Positions 1-6,331 of a stretch of DNA of 39,869 nucleotides are shown piece after piece. Made by a program: the position numbers and the translations under genes. The stretch covers positions 1 through 39,869 of the IMG/VR virus record IMGVR_UViG_3300025286_000041, one strand, 5' to 3'. Position 1 is the stretch's first letter. Every line of letters begins with the position of its first letter. The stretch comes from a virus. The notes below the pieces were generated by a model that saw only the letters and a list, made by a program, of their open reading frames with translations, had not been told where the DNA came from and did no database searches.

Positions 1-33
1 CCCTTGACAATCCCTCCCCCCTATTATCCCCCC
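1..33. repeat. C-tract half of a junction mirror repeat, plus 13-bp terminal repeat
   Basis: Bases 1-13 (CCCTTGACAATCC) are identical to the last 13 bases, 39857-39869. When the ends are joined, the 8-base centre TTGACAAT is flanked on the left by C6-T-C3 (39850-39859) and on the right by C3-T-C6 (12-21), an exact mirror repeat. Another C6 run lies at 28-33. The - strand therefore carries several G-runs that could form a G-quadruplex or H-DNA. The late operon starts just beyond it (39816, - strand), and the terminase small subunit is within 1 kb, so a packaging or replication site is possible. That function is inferred. Confidence 0.6.
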
Positions 34-56
34 AGAAACAAAGAAAAAGATAAAAG

Positions 57-97
57 TATCTGTATCTAGTATCTGTTACATGCTACATGCTACAGAC
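57..97. repeat. Short tandem array with 7-bp period
   Basis: Reading from 57, the sequence divides into TATCTG, TATCTAG, TATCTGT, TACATGC, TACATGC and TACAGAC, that is six units with a period of 7 (the first is 6). The 17-base core 60-76 occurs again as its reverse complement inside the HTH regulator gene at 5746-5762. Heptameric spacing and closeness to the genome junction suggest protein-binding iterons, but no function is shown. Confidence 0.6.
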
Positions 98-314
98 ACT
101 TTACACATGACACTTATCTGATATCAGGTATTGAGACTTTATTCGCCATTATGGACGGTGATTTGTAGACACATACCCCCTTTTTATGGAAATTAAATGT
201 AGACGGCTACCCACCAATACAAATACAGATACATAAGACCCACCCCCAGCAGTGATACTACGTACCACTCGGAATCAACAAACAACAGGCAGCAAGCTAC
301 CAGTAGTTTGTCTT

Positions 315-329
315 CTAATGAATCATTAG
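315..329. promoter_or_regulatory. 15-bp palindrome, possible operator
   Basis: CTAATGA, one central A, then TCATTAG form a perfect 7+1+7 inverted repeat. It overlaps TTAGCTGCTAA (326-336), which shares TTAGCTGCT with the stems of the leader hairpins at 1394-1403 and 1641-1649. Its length and symmetry suit a dimeric regulator site. No promoter could be tied to it. Confidence 0.35.
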
Positions 330-383
330 CTGCTAAGCCTGCGTTCCTTTACTGCAGTTTGTTTCATGCTTCTGGATTCCTGC

Positions 384-453
384 TACTTGATACCTGATAT
401 CTAATGCCTGATAGATGATGCCTGATGCCTAATGCTTGATATCTGATACCTGA
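384..453. repeat. Ten-unit heptamer tandem array
   Basis: Ten consecutive 7-bp units run from 384 with consensus TGCCTGA; examples are TACTTGA, TACCTGA, TATCTAA, TGCCTGA, TAGATGA and TGCTTGA. Units vary mainly at positions 2, 3 and 6 and keep the C/T and final A positions. The array starts within CTTGATACCTG (386-396), whose exact reverse complement CAGGTATCAAG lies at 500-510, so the array could be held in a large loop. Candidate replication-initiator or regulator iterons. The - strand frame across it only gives low-complexity GIRYQ-type repeats and is not treated as a gene. Confidence 0.65.
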
Positions 454-779
454 TGTTTTTAGCTGGTATGGATAGGCATATAGAGTACCGCATCGAATAC
501 AGGTATCAAGGTGCCTAGATAGCCTGAATAGGGTAGCTAGGGTATCCAATAGAGTATTAGCCTTGATTCTATGCCTGCAGCCTAAATAGCCTATTTCTAG
601 ATTGTGACTAAAAACGCCTTGAAACGTCTCCAGCTTCACATTTTCTCAAAAATTGCAAAAATATCAGTCTCAATTCATGAAACAAATCTCAGGTGTTCGT
701 GACTGGCTAGGCACGGCTTGCATTACCCATAAATCCTGCTATTGTTGTTGACATCAACTAAATAACAAGTAAACGCGAG

Positions 780-1355
780 GTGAACATAGAAAAAACGGCA
801 ACGATAGCCTAAGCCTAGGAATAGGAATCACTCTAAACATAAGAGTGTCGGAAACGTAAACATCCGGTAAGCGAAACTCCCAAAGTCAACGCAAAAGCGA
901 CAAAAGGATAGAAGAAATCTGATTTCTGAAACGTTGAAAGCGTAGAAAATAGAAATCTGGATTAATAAGAAACTCAAGAACCCTACCGATTAAATCGGGG
1001 CCTAGGGCTAAAACAAGTAGGTTAGATTGTGGATATCACAATCGCTAACAGCCTCAGGATTGAGCAGGCTATTAGTTCAGCTGAACATCCTAGTTTGATA
1101 GGTTCCTGAAGGCTATCAGCTAGTTTTCTCATAGTAAGAATGACATAGGTTGAATCCGCTAGAAAAACGGCAAGGTTTCTAACGGTATTTTATGGACGAA
1201 AATCTTCTAATGGATAGCGATTGACATGTCTCGATTATCTAAAAGTGAAAGCATCCAAATATAGAAACGTCAATAACAGGCGTTTGATGCGACTAAGAAT
1301 TATTACCTGCTAAAACTTACAACCTTATCGGGGAGCATAGTAATTCTTAGATTCT
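780..1355 (+). ncRNA. Candidate large structured noncoding RNA
   Basis: At least ten hairpins follow one another. Stems (left/right) are 829-834/842-847, 913-918/922-927, 981-990/994-1007 (two stacked 5-bp helices), 1025-1031/1037-1043 (7 bp), 1046-1054/1066-1074 (one mismatch), 1075-1078/1083-1086, 1090-1123 (four helical blocks), 1156-1185 (CCG and TAGAAA blocks), 1213-1239, 1251-1290 (GCATC and AAACG blocks) and 1293-1302/1341-1350 (10 bp perfect). Unpaired segments are A-rich on the + strand, which suggests + is the RNA strand, and no frame is open. Size and layout recall the ornate phage RNAs GOLLD and ROOL, but I cannot show homology. The exact ends, promoter and terminator are not visible. 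The RNA may extend upstream to about 650 and may be processed from the early transcript. Confidence 0.65.
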
Positions 1356-1360
1356 ATTAT

Positions 1361-1428
1361 TAAGACACGATATCCAGCAGCTAAGTCTAGTATTTAGCTG
1401 CTGTCATGGTTACTTAATAAGTAGGGAG
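1361..1428 (+). promoter_or_regulatory. Repeated leader hairpin, copy 1
   Basis: This block runs from TAAGACACGATA through a 10-bp perfect stem (CAGCAGCTAA 1375-1384 with TTAGCTGCTG 1394-1403, 9-base loop) to ATGGTTACTTAA and the ribosome site GTAGGGAG (1421-1428). The same order of elements recurs at 1610-1674 before the next gene. The stem is kept while the loop differs, which suggests that the RNA structure matters. No U-run follows, so it is not an intrinsic terminator. A translation control element, a processing site or an RNA-stability hairpin would fit. Confidence 0.65.
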
Positions 1429-1435
1429 TGTGAAT

Positions 1436-1612
1436 GTGAATACGCAAGATAAAAATAACTACTACACGATTGAAGACACTAGGGAATTTCTCGCAAATAT
1501 TGGCATAGGTGGATATTGCCAATCGTGTATTGAAGCTCTAACTAGCATGTCTAATGGGGAGGACGCAGCAGCTCCCGTTGAATGGTGCGATTGTCTTGAA
1601 CAAATTGATTAA
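1436..1612 (+). CDS. Small cysteine-containing protein
   Basis: A 58-residue product beginning MNTQDKNN if GTG at 1436 is used. An in-frame GTG at 1430 lies one base after GTAGGGAG and is too close to that ribosome site, whereas 1436 gives a 7-base gap. The sequence carries CQSC in the middle and CDC near the C-terminus (four cysteines), which could hold one metal ion, and is otherwise acidic. I do not recognise a family. It is the first gene after the structured RNA, and its leader hairpin is duplicated in front of the amidoligase gene, which suggests that the two are regulated together. Confidence 0.6.
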   Translation: MNTQDKNNYYTIEDTREFLANIGIGGYCQSCIEALTSMSNGEDAAAPVEWCDCLEQID

Positions 1613-1674
1613 GTCACGATACGCAGCAGCTAAGCATGCTTAGCTGCTGAAATGGTTACTTAATTAGTAGGGAG
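1610..1674 (+). promoter_or_regulatory. Repeated leader hairpin, copy 2
   Basis: This is the second copy of the leader at 1361-1428. TAAGTCACGATA (it includes the stop codon of the previous gene) is followed by a perfect 26-base palindrome (1624-1649) whose arms again include CAGCAGCTAA and TTAGCTGCTG, then ATGGTTACTTAA and GTAGGGAG (1667-1674). Relative to copy 1 the 9-base loop is replaced and the stem is longer. Conservation of stem and flanks but not of the loop argues for a functional RNA element upstream of the amidoligase gene. Confidence 0.65.
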
Positions 1675-1677
1675 AAA

Positions 1678-2712
1678 ATGAATATGACGGCTGAAATGGT
1701 AATGGAAATATATAATTGTGATTGGTGCGGAGATTCGGGGGAATATGACGCAGCTATTGAGGATTATCCAGATAGTTTTTACTACCTAGATAACGATGAC
1801 GTTGTGTGCGATGACTGCAGGTATGATGCGTATAGCTGCTATAACTGTGGTACTACTGGACACTGTGATAATAGCTGCTATTGCGATAATTGCTGCGAGT
1901 CATACTGTGACAGCTGCTACTACGATAGCTATGAGCATAGCTGCAGCAATAGTGATGGTATACATGATTATTCATATGTGCCTGATGAATTAATGTTTCA
2001 CGGCAATCAATATCCATTAGACAATCCCATGCCTGATTTATATATGGGAGTTGAACTGGAAACTCAAGGGGAAATAGGGGATGCGTCCGCATTAATAGAT
2101 TTTGTTCAACGTGATGATGAGGAACACGCATTTCTTAAAGACGATAGCAGTATATCAGGCGTTGAAATTGTGACTCACCCGATGACACTTGACTACCACC
2201 GTAACGAGTACGATTGGCAAGGGTTGATTGAATCAGCCGAAAGTGATGGGTTCTACGATGGCACCGGAGCCGGATTACACGTGCATATATCAAGAGATGG
2301 CCTCGGAAACTCAAGAGCTGAGCAGGCACAAGTAGAAACGAACGTGTTAGCTATGCTTGAGATTCACTGGGATAAATGGGTTGAACTTGCTAGGCGTGAT
2401 AGTAGCCATTGGGCAGCTAAGAATTTGCTGGGCGTATCTATCAATAAGAAGAACCTAGAAGATGGCAAAGACTACCGCAAGGGTAGGTATCAGGCACTGA
2501 ATTTCACCAACCCAGACACCATAGAGTTCAGGATGTTCAGGTCAACGATGGACGTGAGCGTGATACAAGCTACGCTTGAGGGTGTATATGTCATGGCATT
2601 CATGGCCAAGTATCGCAGCCTAGAAAACATACTCAATACCACGTTCGATGACGTGCTGGAGCAGGCTGCAGCCTTGAACCTACACCACCTGTTTGACTAC
2701 TACACAAGCTAA
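1678..2712 (+). CDS. Amidoligase family enzyme with Cys-rich zinc-binding N-terminus
   Basis: This 344-residue protein matches the COOH-NH2 ligase (Amidoligase_2) family, whose members use ATP to join a carboxylate to an amine. Visible family motifs are MGVELET (123-129), the DDSSISGVEIVTHP stretch (about 155-168), GLHVHIS (199-205) and a closing TIEFRMFRST (281-290). Residues 14-89 form a separate region with many CxxC-type pairs (CDWC, CDDC, CYNC, CDNC, CDSC) likely to bind several zinc ions and perhaps to bring a protein or nucleic acid substrate. ATG 1678 lies only 3 bases after GTAGGGAG; the in-frame ATG at 1684 (9 bases) may be the true start. The next gene encodes a glutamine amidotransferase that could supply ammonia. 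The substrate is unknown. Confidence 0.85.
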   Translation: MNMTAEMVMEIYNCDWCGDSGEYDAAIEDYPDSFYYLDNDDVVCDDCRYDAYSCYNCGTTGHCDNSCYCDNCCESYCDSCYYDSYEHSCSNSDGIHDYSYVPDELMFHGNQYPLDNPMPDLYMGVELETQGEIGDASALIDFVQRDDEEHAFLKDDSSISGVEIVTHPMTLDYHRNEYDWQGLIESAESDGFYDGTGAGLHVHISRDGLGNSRAEQAQVETNVLAMLEIHWDKWVELARRDSSHWAAKNLLGVSINKKNLEDGKDYRKGRYQALNFTNPDTIEFRMFRSTMDVSVIQATLEGVYVMAFMAKYRSLENILNTTFDDVLEQAAALNLHHLFDYYTS

Positions 2713-2757
2713 CCACACACCAACTCATAAACAACTCATAAAAGGAGACATGCCTAT

Positions 2758-3591
2758 ATGTGCATTATTGCAATAAAGAAATCAGGAACACCTATCGACT
2801 GGAACATGCTTGATACGTGTGACCTAAACAATCCCGATGGAGCTGGCTACGCCTACGCTACAACCGATGGCGTAGTAATCAGCAAGGGTTACTTTGGAAA
2901 CGATGAAATAGAACGGGCTATCAAGGCTGAGGGCATAGATACAACTGCCTTGACCATGATATTCCACTTCCGAATAGCCACGCATGGGGCGGTGAATGAG
3001 GGAACGTGTCATCCATTCCCGATGACGAGTGACGTTGATGCCCTGACCGCTACAGACGTGATAGCACCGATAGCCGTGGCACACAATGGAATTATTCCAA
3101 GGATGCCGAACGATAAAGACCTATCGGATACCATGCTATTCATAAGAGATTACATGGCACCGCTTGGAGACAGCATAAACAAGGATGCGGTACGCAACCT
3201 GATATCCAAGCTGGCTGCCAGCAAGCTAGCCATCATGACCCCTGAGAATCTGTACCTGATAGGGGATTTCATAGACAAGGACGGCTGGCTATTTAGCAAC
3301 GATACCTATAAAGAGATGGCTTGGACCAAGTACGTCAAGGAGGATATCAGTACGAGGGGAGCAGGCACGAGTACAGACCGCATCAATCGGGAGTGGAATG
3401 ATGATGACTGGAATAAGTGGGCAGAGTATTACGAGTCCGCAGAATATAACGATGATTCGGTCCTTGCCTACTGCGATTCATGTGGTGACGAGTACGAGGT
3501 AACAGATACCTCACAAGATAAGATAGGCGATGCACTCTGGGCACTATGCACTGACTGTACCGAACAAGTATCAGCAAAGATGAATAGCTAA
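2758..3591 (+). CDS. Class II glutamine amidotransferase with zinc-ribbon tail
   Basis: This 277-residue N-terminal nucleophile (Ntn) hydrolase of the GATase II type releases ammonia from glutamine. The start must be ATG 2758, since the catalytic cysteine is then residue 2 (MCIIAI), exposed once Met is removed; AAAGGAG lies 10 bases upstream. Family motifs are NNPDGAGYA (24-32), FHFRIATHG (69-77), CHPFP (84-88), AVAHNGI (106-112) and SDTM (123-126). Unusually, the C-terminus adds a zinc ribbon (CDSC and CTDC pairs). No synthetase domain is fused, so the partner acceptor enzyme is presumably the amidoligase encoded just upstream. Known families support the chemistry; the pairing is inferred from adjacency. 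Confidence 0.85.
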   Translation: MCIIAIKKSGTPIDWNMLDTCDLNNPDGAGYAYATTDGVVISKGYFGNDEIERAIKAEGIDTTALTMIFHFRIATHGAVNEGTCHPFPMTSDVDALTATDVIAPIAVAHNGIIPRMPNDKDLSDTMLFIRDYMAPLGDSINKDAVRNLISKLAASKLAIMTPENLYLIGDFIDKDGWLFSNDTYKEMAWTKYVKEDISTRGAGTSTDRINREWNDDDWNKWAEYYESAEYNDDSVLAYCDSCGDEYEVTDTSQDKIGDALWALCTDCTEQVSAKMNS

Positions 3592-3617
3592 AAATAGATT
3601 CACTTGGAGGTGGATAA

Positions 3618-4475
3618 TTGAATAAAGCATACGAGATAGTAACGAATAAGATACTGGAACTGATGGAGAAAGGAATCATACCTTGGCACAAGCCTTGGAA
3701 ACTGACCGCTGGAATGCTCCCTCAGAATGCCATATCACACAAGGCATACAGGGGTATCAACCCGATACTGCTGGGGCTGGCTGGATACAGTGACCCACGA
3801 TGGCTCACATATAACCAAGCAGTCAGCAAGGGAGGCTATATCAGGGGCGGTGAGGAGGCCATGCCCATCACATATAGCAGCGTCATAGAAAAAGAGACTG
3901 ACGAGATAGACGATGAAGGGAACACAGTCATAAAGAAGTTCTGGTTGCTCAGGTATTACAGCGTGTTCAACGTAGAGCAGACAGCAAACATCGAATGGGA
4001 ATCAATAGACAGGGATAACAGGGTACTCAACCCGATAGCTGCAGCCGACACGATAGTGGCAGAGATGCCCAACGCACCCAGCATAACGCACAACGGAACT
4101 AACAGGGCATTCTATAAGCCAGCCACAGACTCGATACACCTTCCAGTAATGGAAGCGTTCGATGATATCAACGAGTACTACTCAACCGTATTCCACGAGA
4201 TGAGCCACGCCACCGGACATGAGTCACGACTGGATAGGGCAGGCATCAATGACTTCGACCACTTCGGGAGTGAGCAGTACAGCTTTGAGGAACTGGTATC
4301 AGAGTTCTCGGCTGCGTTCCTCTGCAACGAGGCAGGGATTGTCAACGGCACCATAGCTAACTCGGCAGCATACATACAATCATGGGCTAACAAGTTTAAG
4401 AAGGACAAGTCCCTGATTGTGAAGGCTGCATCGTTCGGGAACAGGGCATCAGACTACATATTAACAAGTGCATAA
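3618..4475 (+). CDS. ardC: ArdC-like antirestriction protein (ssDNA-binding plus metallopeptidase)
   Basis: At 285 residues this is close to the usual ArdC length. The N-terminal half (about 1-125, AYEIVTNKILELMEKGIIPW and the later RGINPILL and YYSVFNVEQ) is the ArdC ssDNA-binding domain. The C-terminal half is a zincin with HEMSH (193-197) as zinc site and EELVSEFSAAF (about 224-234) carrying the third ligand. ArdC proteins shield incoming DNA from restriction. The start is TTG 3618 after GGAGGTGG. The family is clear; whether this copy acts against restriction or in replication is inference. Confidence 0.85.
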   Translation: MNKAYEIVTNKILELMEKGIIPWHKPWKLTAGMLPQNAISHKAYRGINPILLGLAGYSDPRWLTYNQAVSKGGYIRGGEEAMPITYSSVIEKETDEIDDEGNTVIKKFWLLRYYSVFNVEQTANIEWESIDRDNRVLNPIAAADTIVAEMPNAPSITHNGTNRAFYKPATDSIHLPVMEAFDDINEYYSTVFHEMSHATGHESRLDRAGINDFDHFGSEQYSFEELVSEFSAAFLCNEAGIVNGTIANSAAYIQSWANKFKKDKSLIVKAASFGNRASDYILTSA

Positions 4476-4500
4476 TGCTATTAAGCAGGAGGGTTTCGGG

Positions 4501-4710
4501 ATGAAACATTTTGAATTAACAGATAGTGATTTTCCCCTTAGGAAAATGGTGGTTGAAATTTTCCCACACCAAGTGGATATTGCCATATACGATGAGCGTG
4601 AAGATGGCCCAGCGTCACCATATATGACGATGACGATAGCGACTGAGGATTTAGATGCCAGCGGATTAATAATCGTAGGTAAAGAAGGAGCAGGAATAAC
4701 AGATGACTAG
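4501..4710 (+). CDS. Small acidic protein
   Basis: This 69-residue product starts at ATG 4501, with AGGAGGG at 4487-4493 as ribosome site. The longer frame from GTG 4468 would overlap ardC and has no such site. It is acidic, with a central patch of alternating hydrophobic residues (MVVEIFPHQVDIAIYD) that suggests beta strands. I recognise no family. It is the first of four small acidic genes that follow ardC and overlaps the next by 8 bases, which suggests coupled expression. Confidence 0.6.
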   Translation: MKHFELTDSDFPLRKMVVEIFPHQVDIAIYDEREDGPASPYMTMTIATEDLDASGLIIVGKEGAGITDD

Positions 4711-4915
4711 AGATGATGTATTGAAACTCGTAGTTAACCACGCCAGATACAGCGGTGAGGATGGTGAGGGCAATCCAGTCTACACCCTCTCACATAACGG
4801 CAAGTTCTACATGTCCGATGACACGTACGGCTTGGTACAGGCAATCATAGAACGGGAAGAGAAGGACAATAAACCAACACCACTCATAGATATATTCACA
4901 GATGGAGGTGAATGA
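4703..4915 (+). CDS. Small acidic protein
   Basis: A 70-residue protein starting at ATG 4703, with a GGAG/AGGA ribosome site inside the end of the previous gene. It pairs an N-terminal helix (DDVLKLVVNHARY) with a strand-like segment (NPVYTLSHNGKFYMSDD) and a charged tail. No family is recognised. Its stop overlaps the next start at ATGATG, so translation is likely coupled. Confidence 0.6.
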   Translation: MTRDDVLKLVVNHARYSGEDGEGNPVYTLSHNGKFYMSDDTYGLVQAIIEREEKDNKPTPLIDIFTDGGE

Positions 4916-5118
4916 TGATACCGAATCCGCAAGAGTACGACAGATTAGGTGAACTACTAGACGCACTTTGGGAGGCAATTGCACAGAACCCAACGGGATG
5001 GGATGCACTGGAGGAAGTAGTGAAACGGGGGTTGGAGTCATGGCCCGAAAGTGAGCTTATAGATGAGGCCGAAAGATTCAGAATAGATGTATCAGCATAC
5101 AAGGATGGAGATGAGTAA
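4912..5118 (+). CDS. Small acidic helical protein
   Basis: A 68-residue, strongly acidic, probably helical protein (GELLDALWEAIAQ, EEVVKRGLESW). GGAGGTG ends one base before ATG 4912; the in-frame ATG at 4915 has a better gap and may be used instead. It shares one base with the next start (TAATG). No family is recognised; it belongs to the small-protein cluster behind ardC. Confidence 0.55.
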   Translation: MMIPNPQEYDRLGELLDALWEAIAQNPTGWDALEEVVKRGLESWPESELIDEAERFRIDVSAYKDGDE

Positions 5119-5429
5119 TGTCAGGAAAAGTCACAGACGTACGACACGAGATAAGAACAGACGGGGAAGAGCTAATCCCTGTCACCGATAAGGCAAAGGA
5201 CTGGTTCGCCAGCCACATACTCGCTACGGCCTCGACAGACACCGTGATAGGGATGTTAATGGACGCAGGGTTCAGGATAGATACCGTATACCCTGAAGGA
5301 CTTTCAATGATTCCAGATGATGCAGACTATGATGACTCGATGGACGGTGACCACGAGTCAGCCCTTGCCTCCGCAGGCTGGGGAACCGATGAGGATTACG
5401 GATATTTCGGGGAAACAGAGGACTTCTAA
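5118..5429 (+). CDS. Acidic protein with Asp/Glu-rich tail
   Basis: A 103-residue protein that starts at the TAATG junction with the gene before it. The N-terminal part contains a likely helix-turn segment (DTVIGMLMDAGFRIDTV); the last 40 residues are very rich in Asp, Glu and Gly. Highly acidic small phage proteins are sometimes DNA mimics that block host enzymes, but no known family is recognised and this is only an idea. It is the last gene before the promoter at 5433. Confidence 0.55.
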   Translation: MSGKVTDVRHEIRTDGEELIPVTDKAKDWFASHILATASTDTVIGMLMDAGFRIDTVYPEGLSMIPDDADYDDSMDGDHESALASAGWGTDEDYGYFGETEDF

Positions 5430-5432
5430 TCC

Positions 5433-5461
5433 TTGACAATGGCGCTGCTGTTGTGTATAAT
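5433..5461 (+). promoter_or_regulatory. Consensus sigma-70 promoter
   Basis: TTGACA (5433-5438), a 17-base spacer, then TATAAT (5456-5461) match the housekeeping consensus at all twelve positions with the ideal gap. It starts three bases after the stop of the previous gene, and the coding start downstream is at 5494 behind AAGGAGGG. Transcription would cover the regulator gene and the DNA-metabolism block. Ten bases around the -35 box (CCTTGACAAT) also occur at the contig junction, where no -10 box sits at a suitable distance. Confidence 0.85.
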
Positions 5462-5493
5462 AAGAACAGCGATGATGTAAGGAGGGATAAGCG

Positions 5494-6156
5494 ATGGTAT
5501 CAGGCACACGGCTATCGAACGCAGAAAAGATTCGCATATTAAAGCTGACTCTCAACACACGTCTGACAGTCAAGGAGATAGCGGAGACAGTAAGCCGTTC
5601 GGATACTTCTGTATACAAACTACTTAGGGATTTCCGTATCCCGTCGAGACCACAGAGAAGAAACCTCAGGGTAGTGGAAGATGCCCTGAAAAATCTGATT
5701 GCCTTATCTGGTATAGATACAGATACAGATACCAGTAACAGTAATACAGATACTAGATACAGTAATCTAATAAGCAAGCATATAGATAAAGCTACAGGGT
5801 TACATCTTAGTGTCTATCAGTGCATAGATTGCAGTAATACGTACCAGTTAAGCAGCAACGATGAGAACTGGTACCTGACCAAGGGATACCACATTCCAAA
5901 GCGGTGTGTCCCATGCAGAGCTACCAATAACGAACGACAACAGCGTAACAAGGGCAAGAAGAAGAAACCTAAATCTCCTGCTGAGGAAATTGTTGACGGC
6001 AGTGACATGGTGATGGAGCCAGTCACTACAAATAAGATAGAAAATCTACAGGAAATCATCTATGACCTGATGGCCCTAAGTGATAGGCTCAGTGCCTTTG
6101 TACTAGATAGGGAAGCAGTCACAGATGGAGGAGATAGTGAGTCAGATATTTCATGA
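5494..6156 (+). CDS. HTH and zinc-finger DNA-binding regulator
   Basis: A 220-residue protein. Residues about 9-50 form a helix-turn-helix (LTVKEIAETVSRSDTSVYKLL). Residues 110-141 form a zinc finger of the zf-trcl type, with C110/C113 and C138/C141 around the typical GYHIPKRCVPC stretch. Between them is a low-complexity DTDTDTSNSNTDT linker encoded by tandem AGATAC-like repeats. A Lys-rich segment and an acidic helical tail follow. The gene is led by the perfect promoter at 5433, as expected for a regulator made in quantity. A motif in its linker DNA also occurs in the noncoding left end, so autoregulation is conceivable. The targets are unknown. Confidence 0.7.
   Translation: MVSGTRLSNAEKIRILKLTLNTRLTVKEIAETVSRSDTSVYKLLRDFRIPSRPQRRNLRVVEDALKNLIALSGIDTDTDTSNSNTDTRYSNLISKHIDKATGLHLSVYQCIDCSNTYQLSSNDENWYLTKGYHIPKRCVPCRATNNERQQRNKGKKKKPKSPAEEIVDGSDMVMEPVTTNKIENLQEIIYDLMALSDRLSAFVLDREAVTDGGDSESDIS
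5711..5766. repeat. Intragenic GATAC-type repeat
   Basis: AGATAC is repeated three times near the start and recurs in ACAGATACTAGATACAG (5746-5762), which is the exact reverse complement of 60-76 in the noncoding left end. In frame it encodes an Asp/Thr/Ser/Asn linker. It could be simple low-complexity sequence or a binding site within the gene. Confidence 0.5.
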
Positions 6157-6316
6157 TGTTGAAAGACTACTGTGGGTCGAGATAGACAGGCGGTTAACAG
6201 ATAGTGAGAAGAGAGCCGACAGCATGGGTACACAGAAGGTTGACACAGAGACACTCAAGTACCTCCAGACTCTTGCTCTCATGGAAATAGCAGTAACCCT
6301 TAGGGGAAAGCGATAA
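6137..6316 (+). CDS. Small helical hypothetical protein
   Basis: A 59-residue product starting MSQIFHDVERLL at GTG 6137, with GGAGGAG at 6127-6133. The alternative in-frame ATG 6125 lies just before that site and is less likely. It overlaps the end of the regulator gene by 20 bases. Mostly helical, with a DTETLKYLQTLALMEIA stretch. No family is recognised. Confidence 0.6.
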   Translation: MSQIFHDVERLLWVEIDRRLTDSEKRADSMGTQKVDTETLKYLQTLALMEIAVTLRGKR

Positions 6317-6331
6317 CGCAAGGAGGTAACC

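Larger units (their letters stand above)
1..1429. other. Gene-free left end (1.4 kb)
   Basis: No reading frame here has a credible start site and protein-like composition. The stretch holds C-tracts (1-33), a 7-bp repeat array (57-97), the palindrome CTGATATCAG (119-128), a 15-bp palindrome (315-329), a second heptamer array (384-453) within an 11-bp inverted repeat (386-396 with 500-510), a palindrome at 584-596, and then the structured RNA candidate from about 780. The region lies between the divergent early (+) and late (-) arms once the circle is closed. Promoters for both arms and a replication origin would be expected here, but I could not identify a convincing -35/-10 pair for either arm. 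Confidence 0.7.

Noticed and set aside
1-27. TTGACA at 4-9 with TATTAT at 22-27 as a promoter
   Set aside because: The spacer is only 12 bases, too short for a sigma-70 promoter.
384-453. Possible CRISPR array
   Set aside because: Units are only 7 bp with no spacers and no cas genes. It is a simple tandem repeat.
364-639. 91-residue - strand reading frame
   Set aside because: GTG start without a ribosome site, and the product is mostly GIRYQ-like repeats produced by the 7-bp DNA array. Treated as noncoding.
745-775. TTGACA at 748-753 as a promoter for the RNA candidate
   Set aside because: No acceptable -10 box lies 16-18 bases downstream. TTGACA at 1221-1226 fails for the same reason.
1085-1165. 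tRNA-like segment (GGTTGAATCC near 1149)
   Set aside because: The T-arm-like sequence has no matching acceptor, D or anticodon arms at the right distances, and the segment pairs instead within other hairpins of the RNA candidate.
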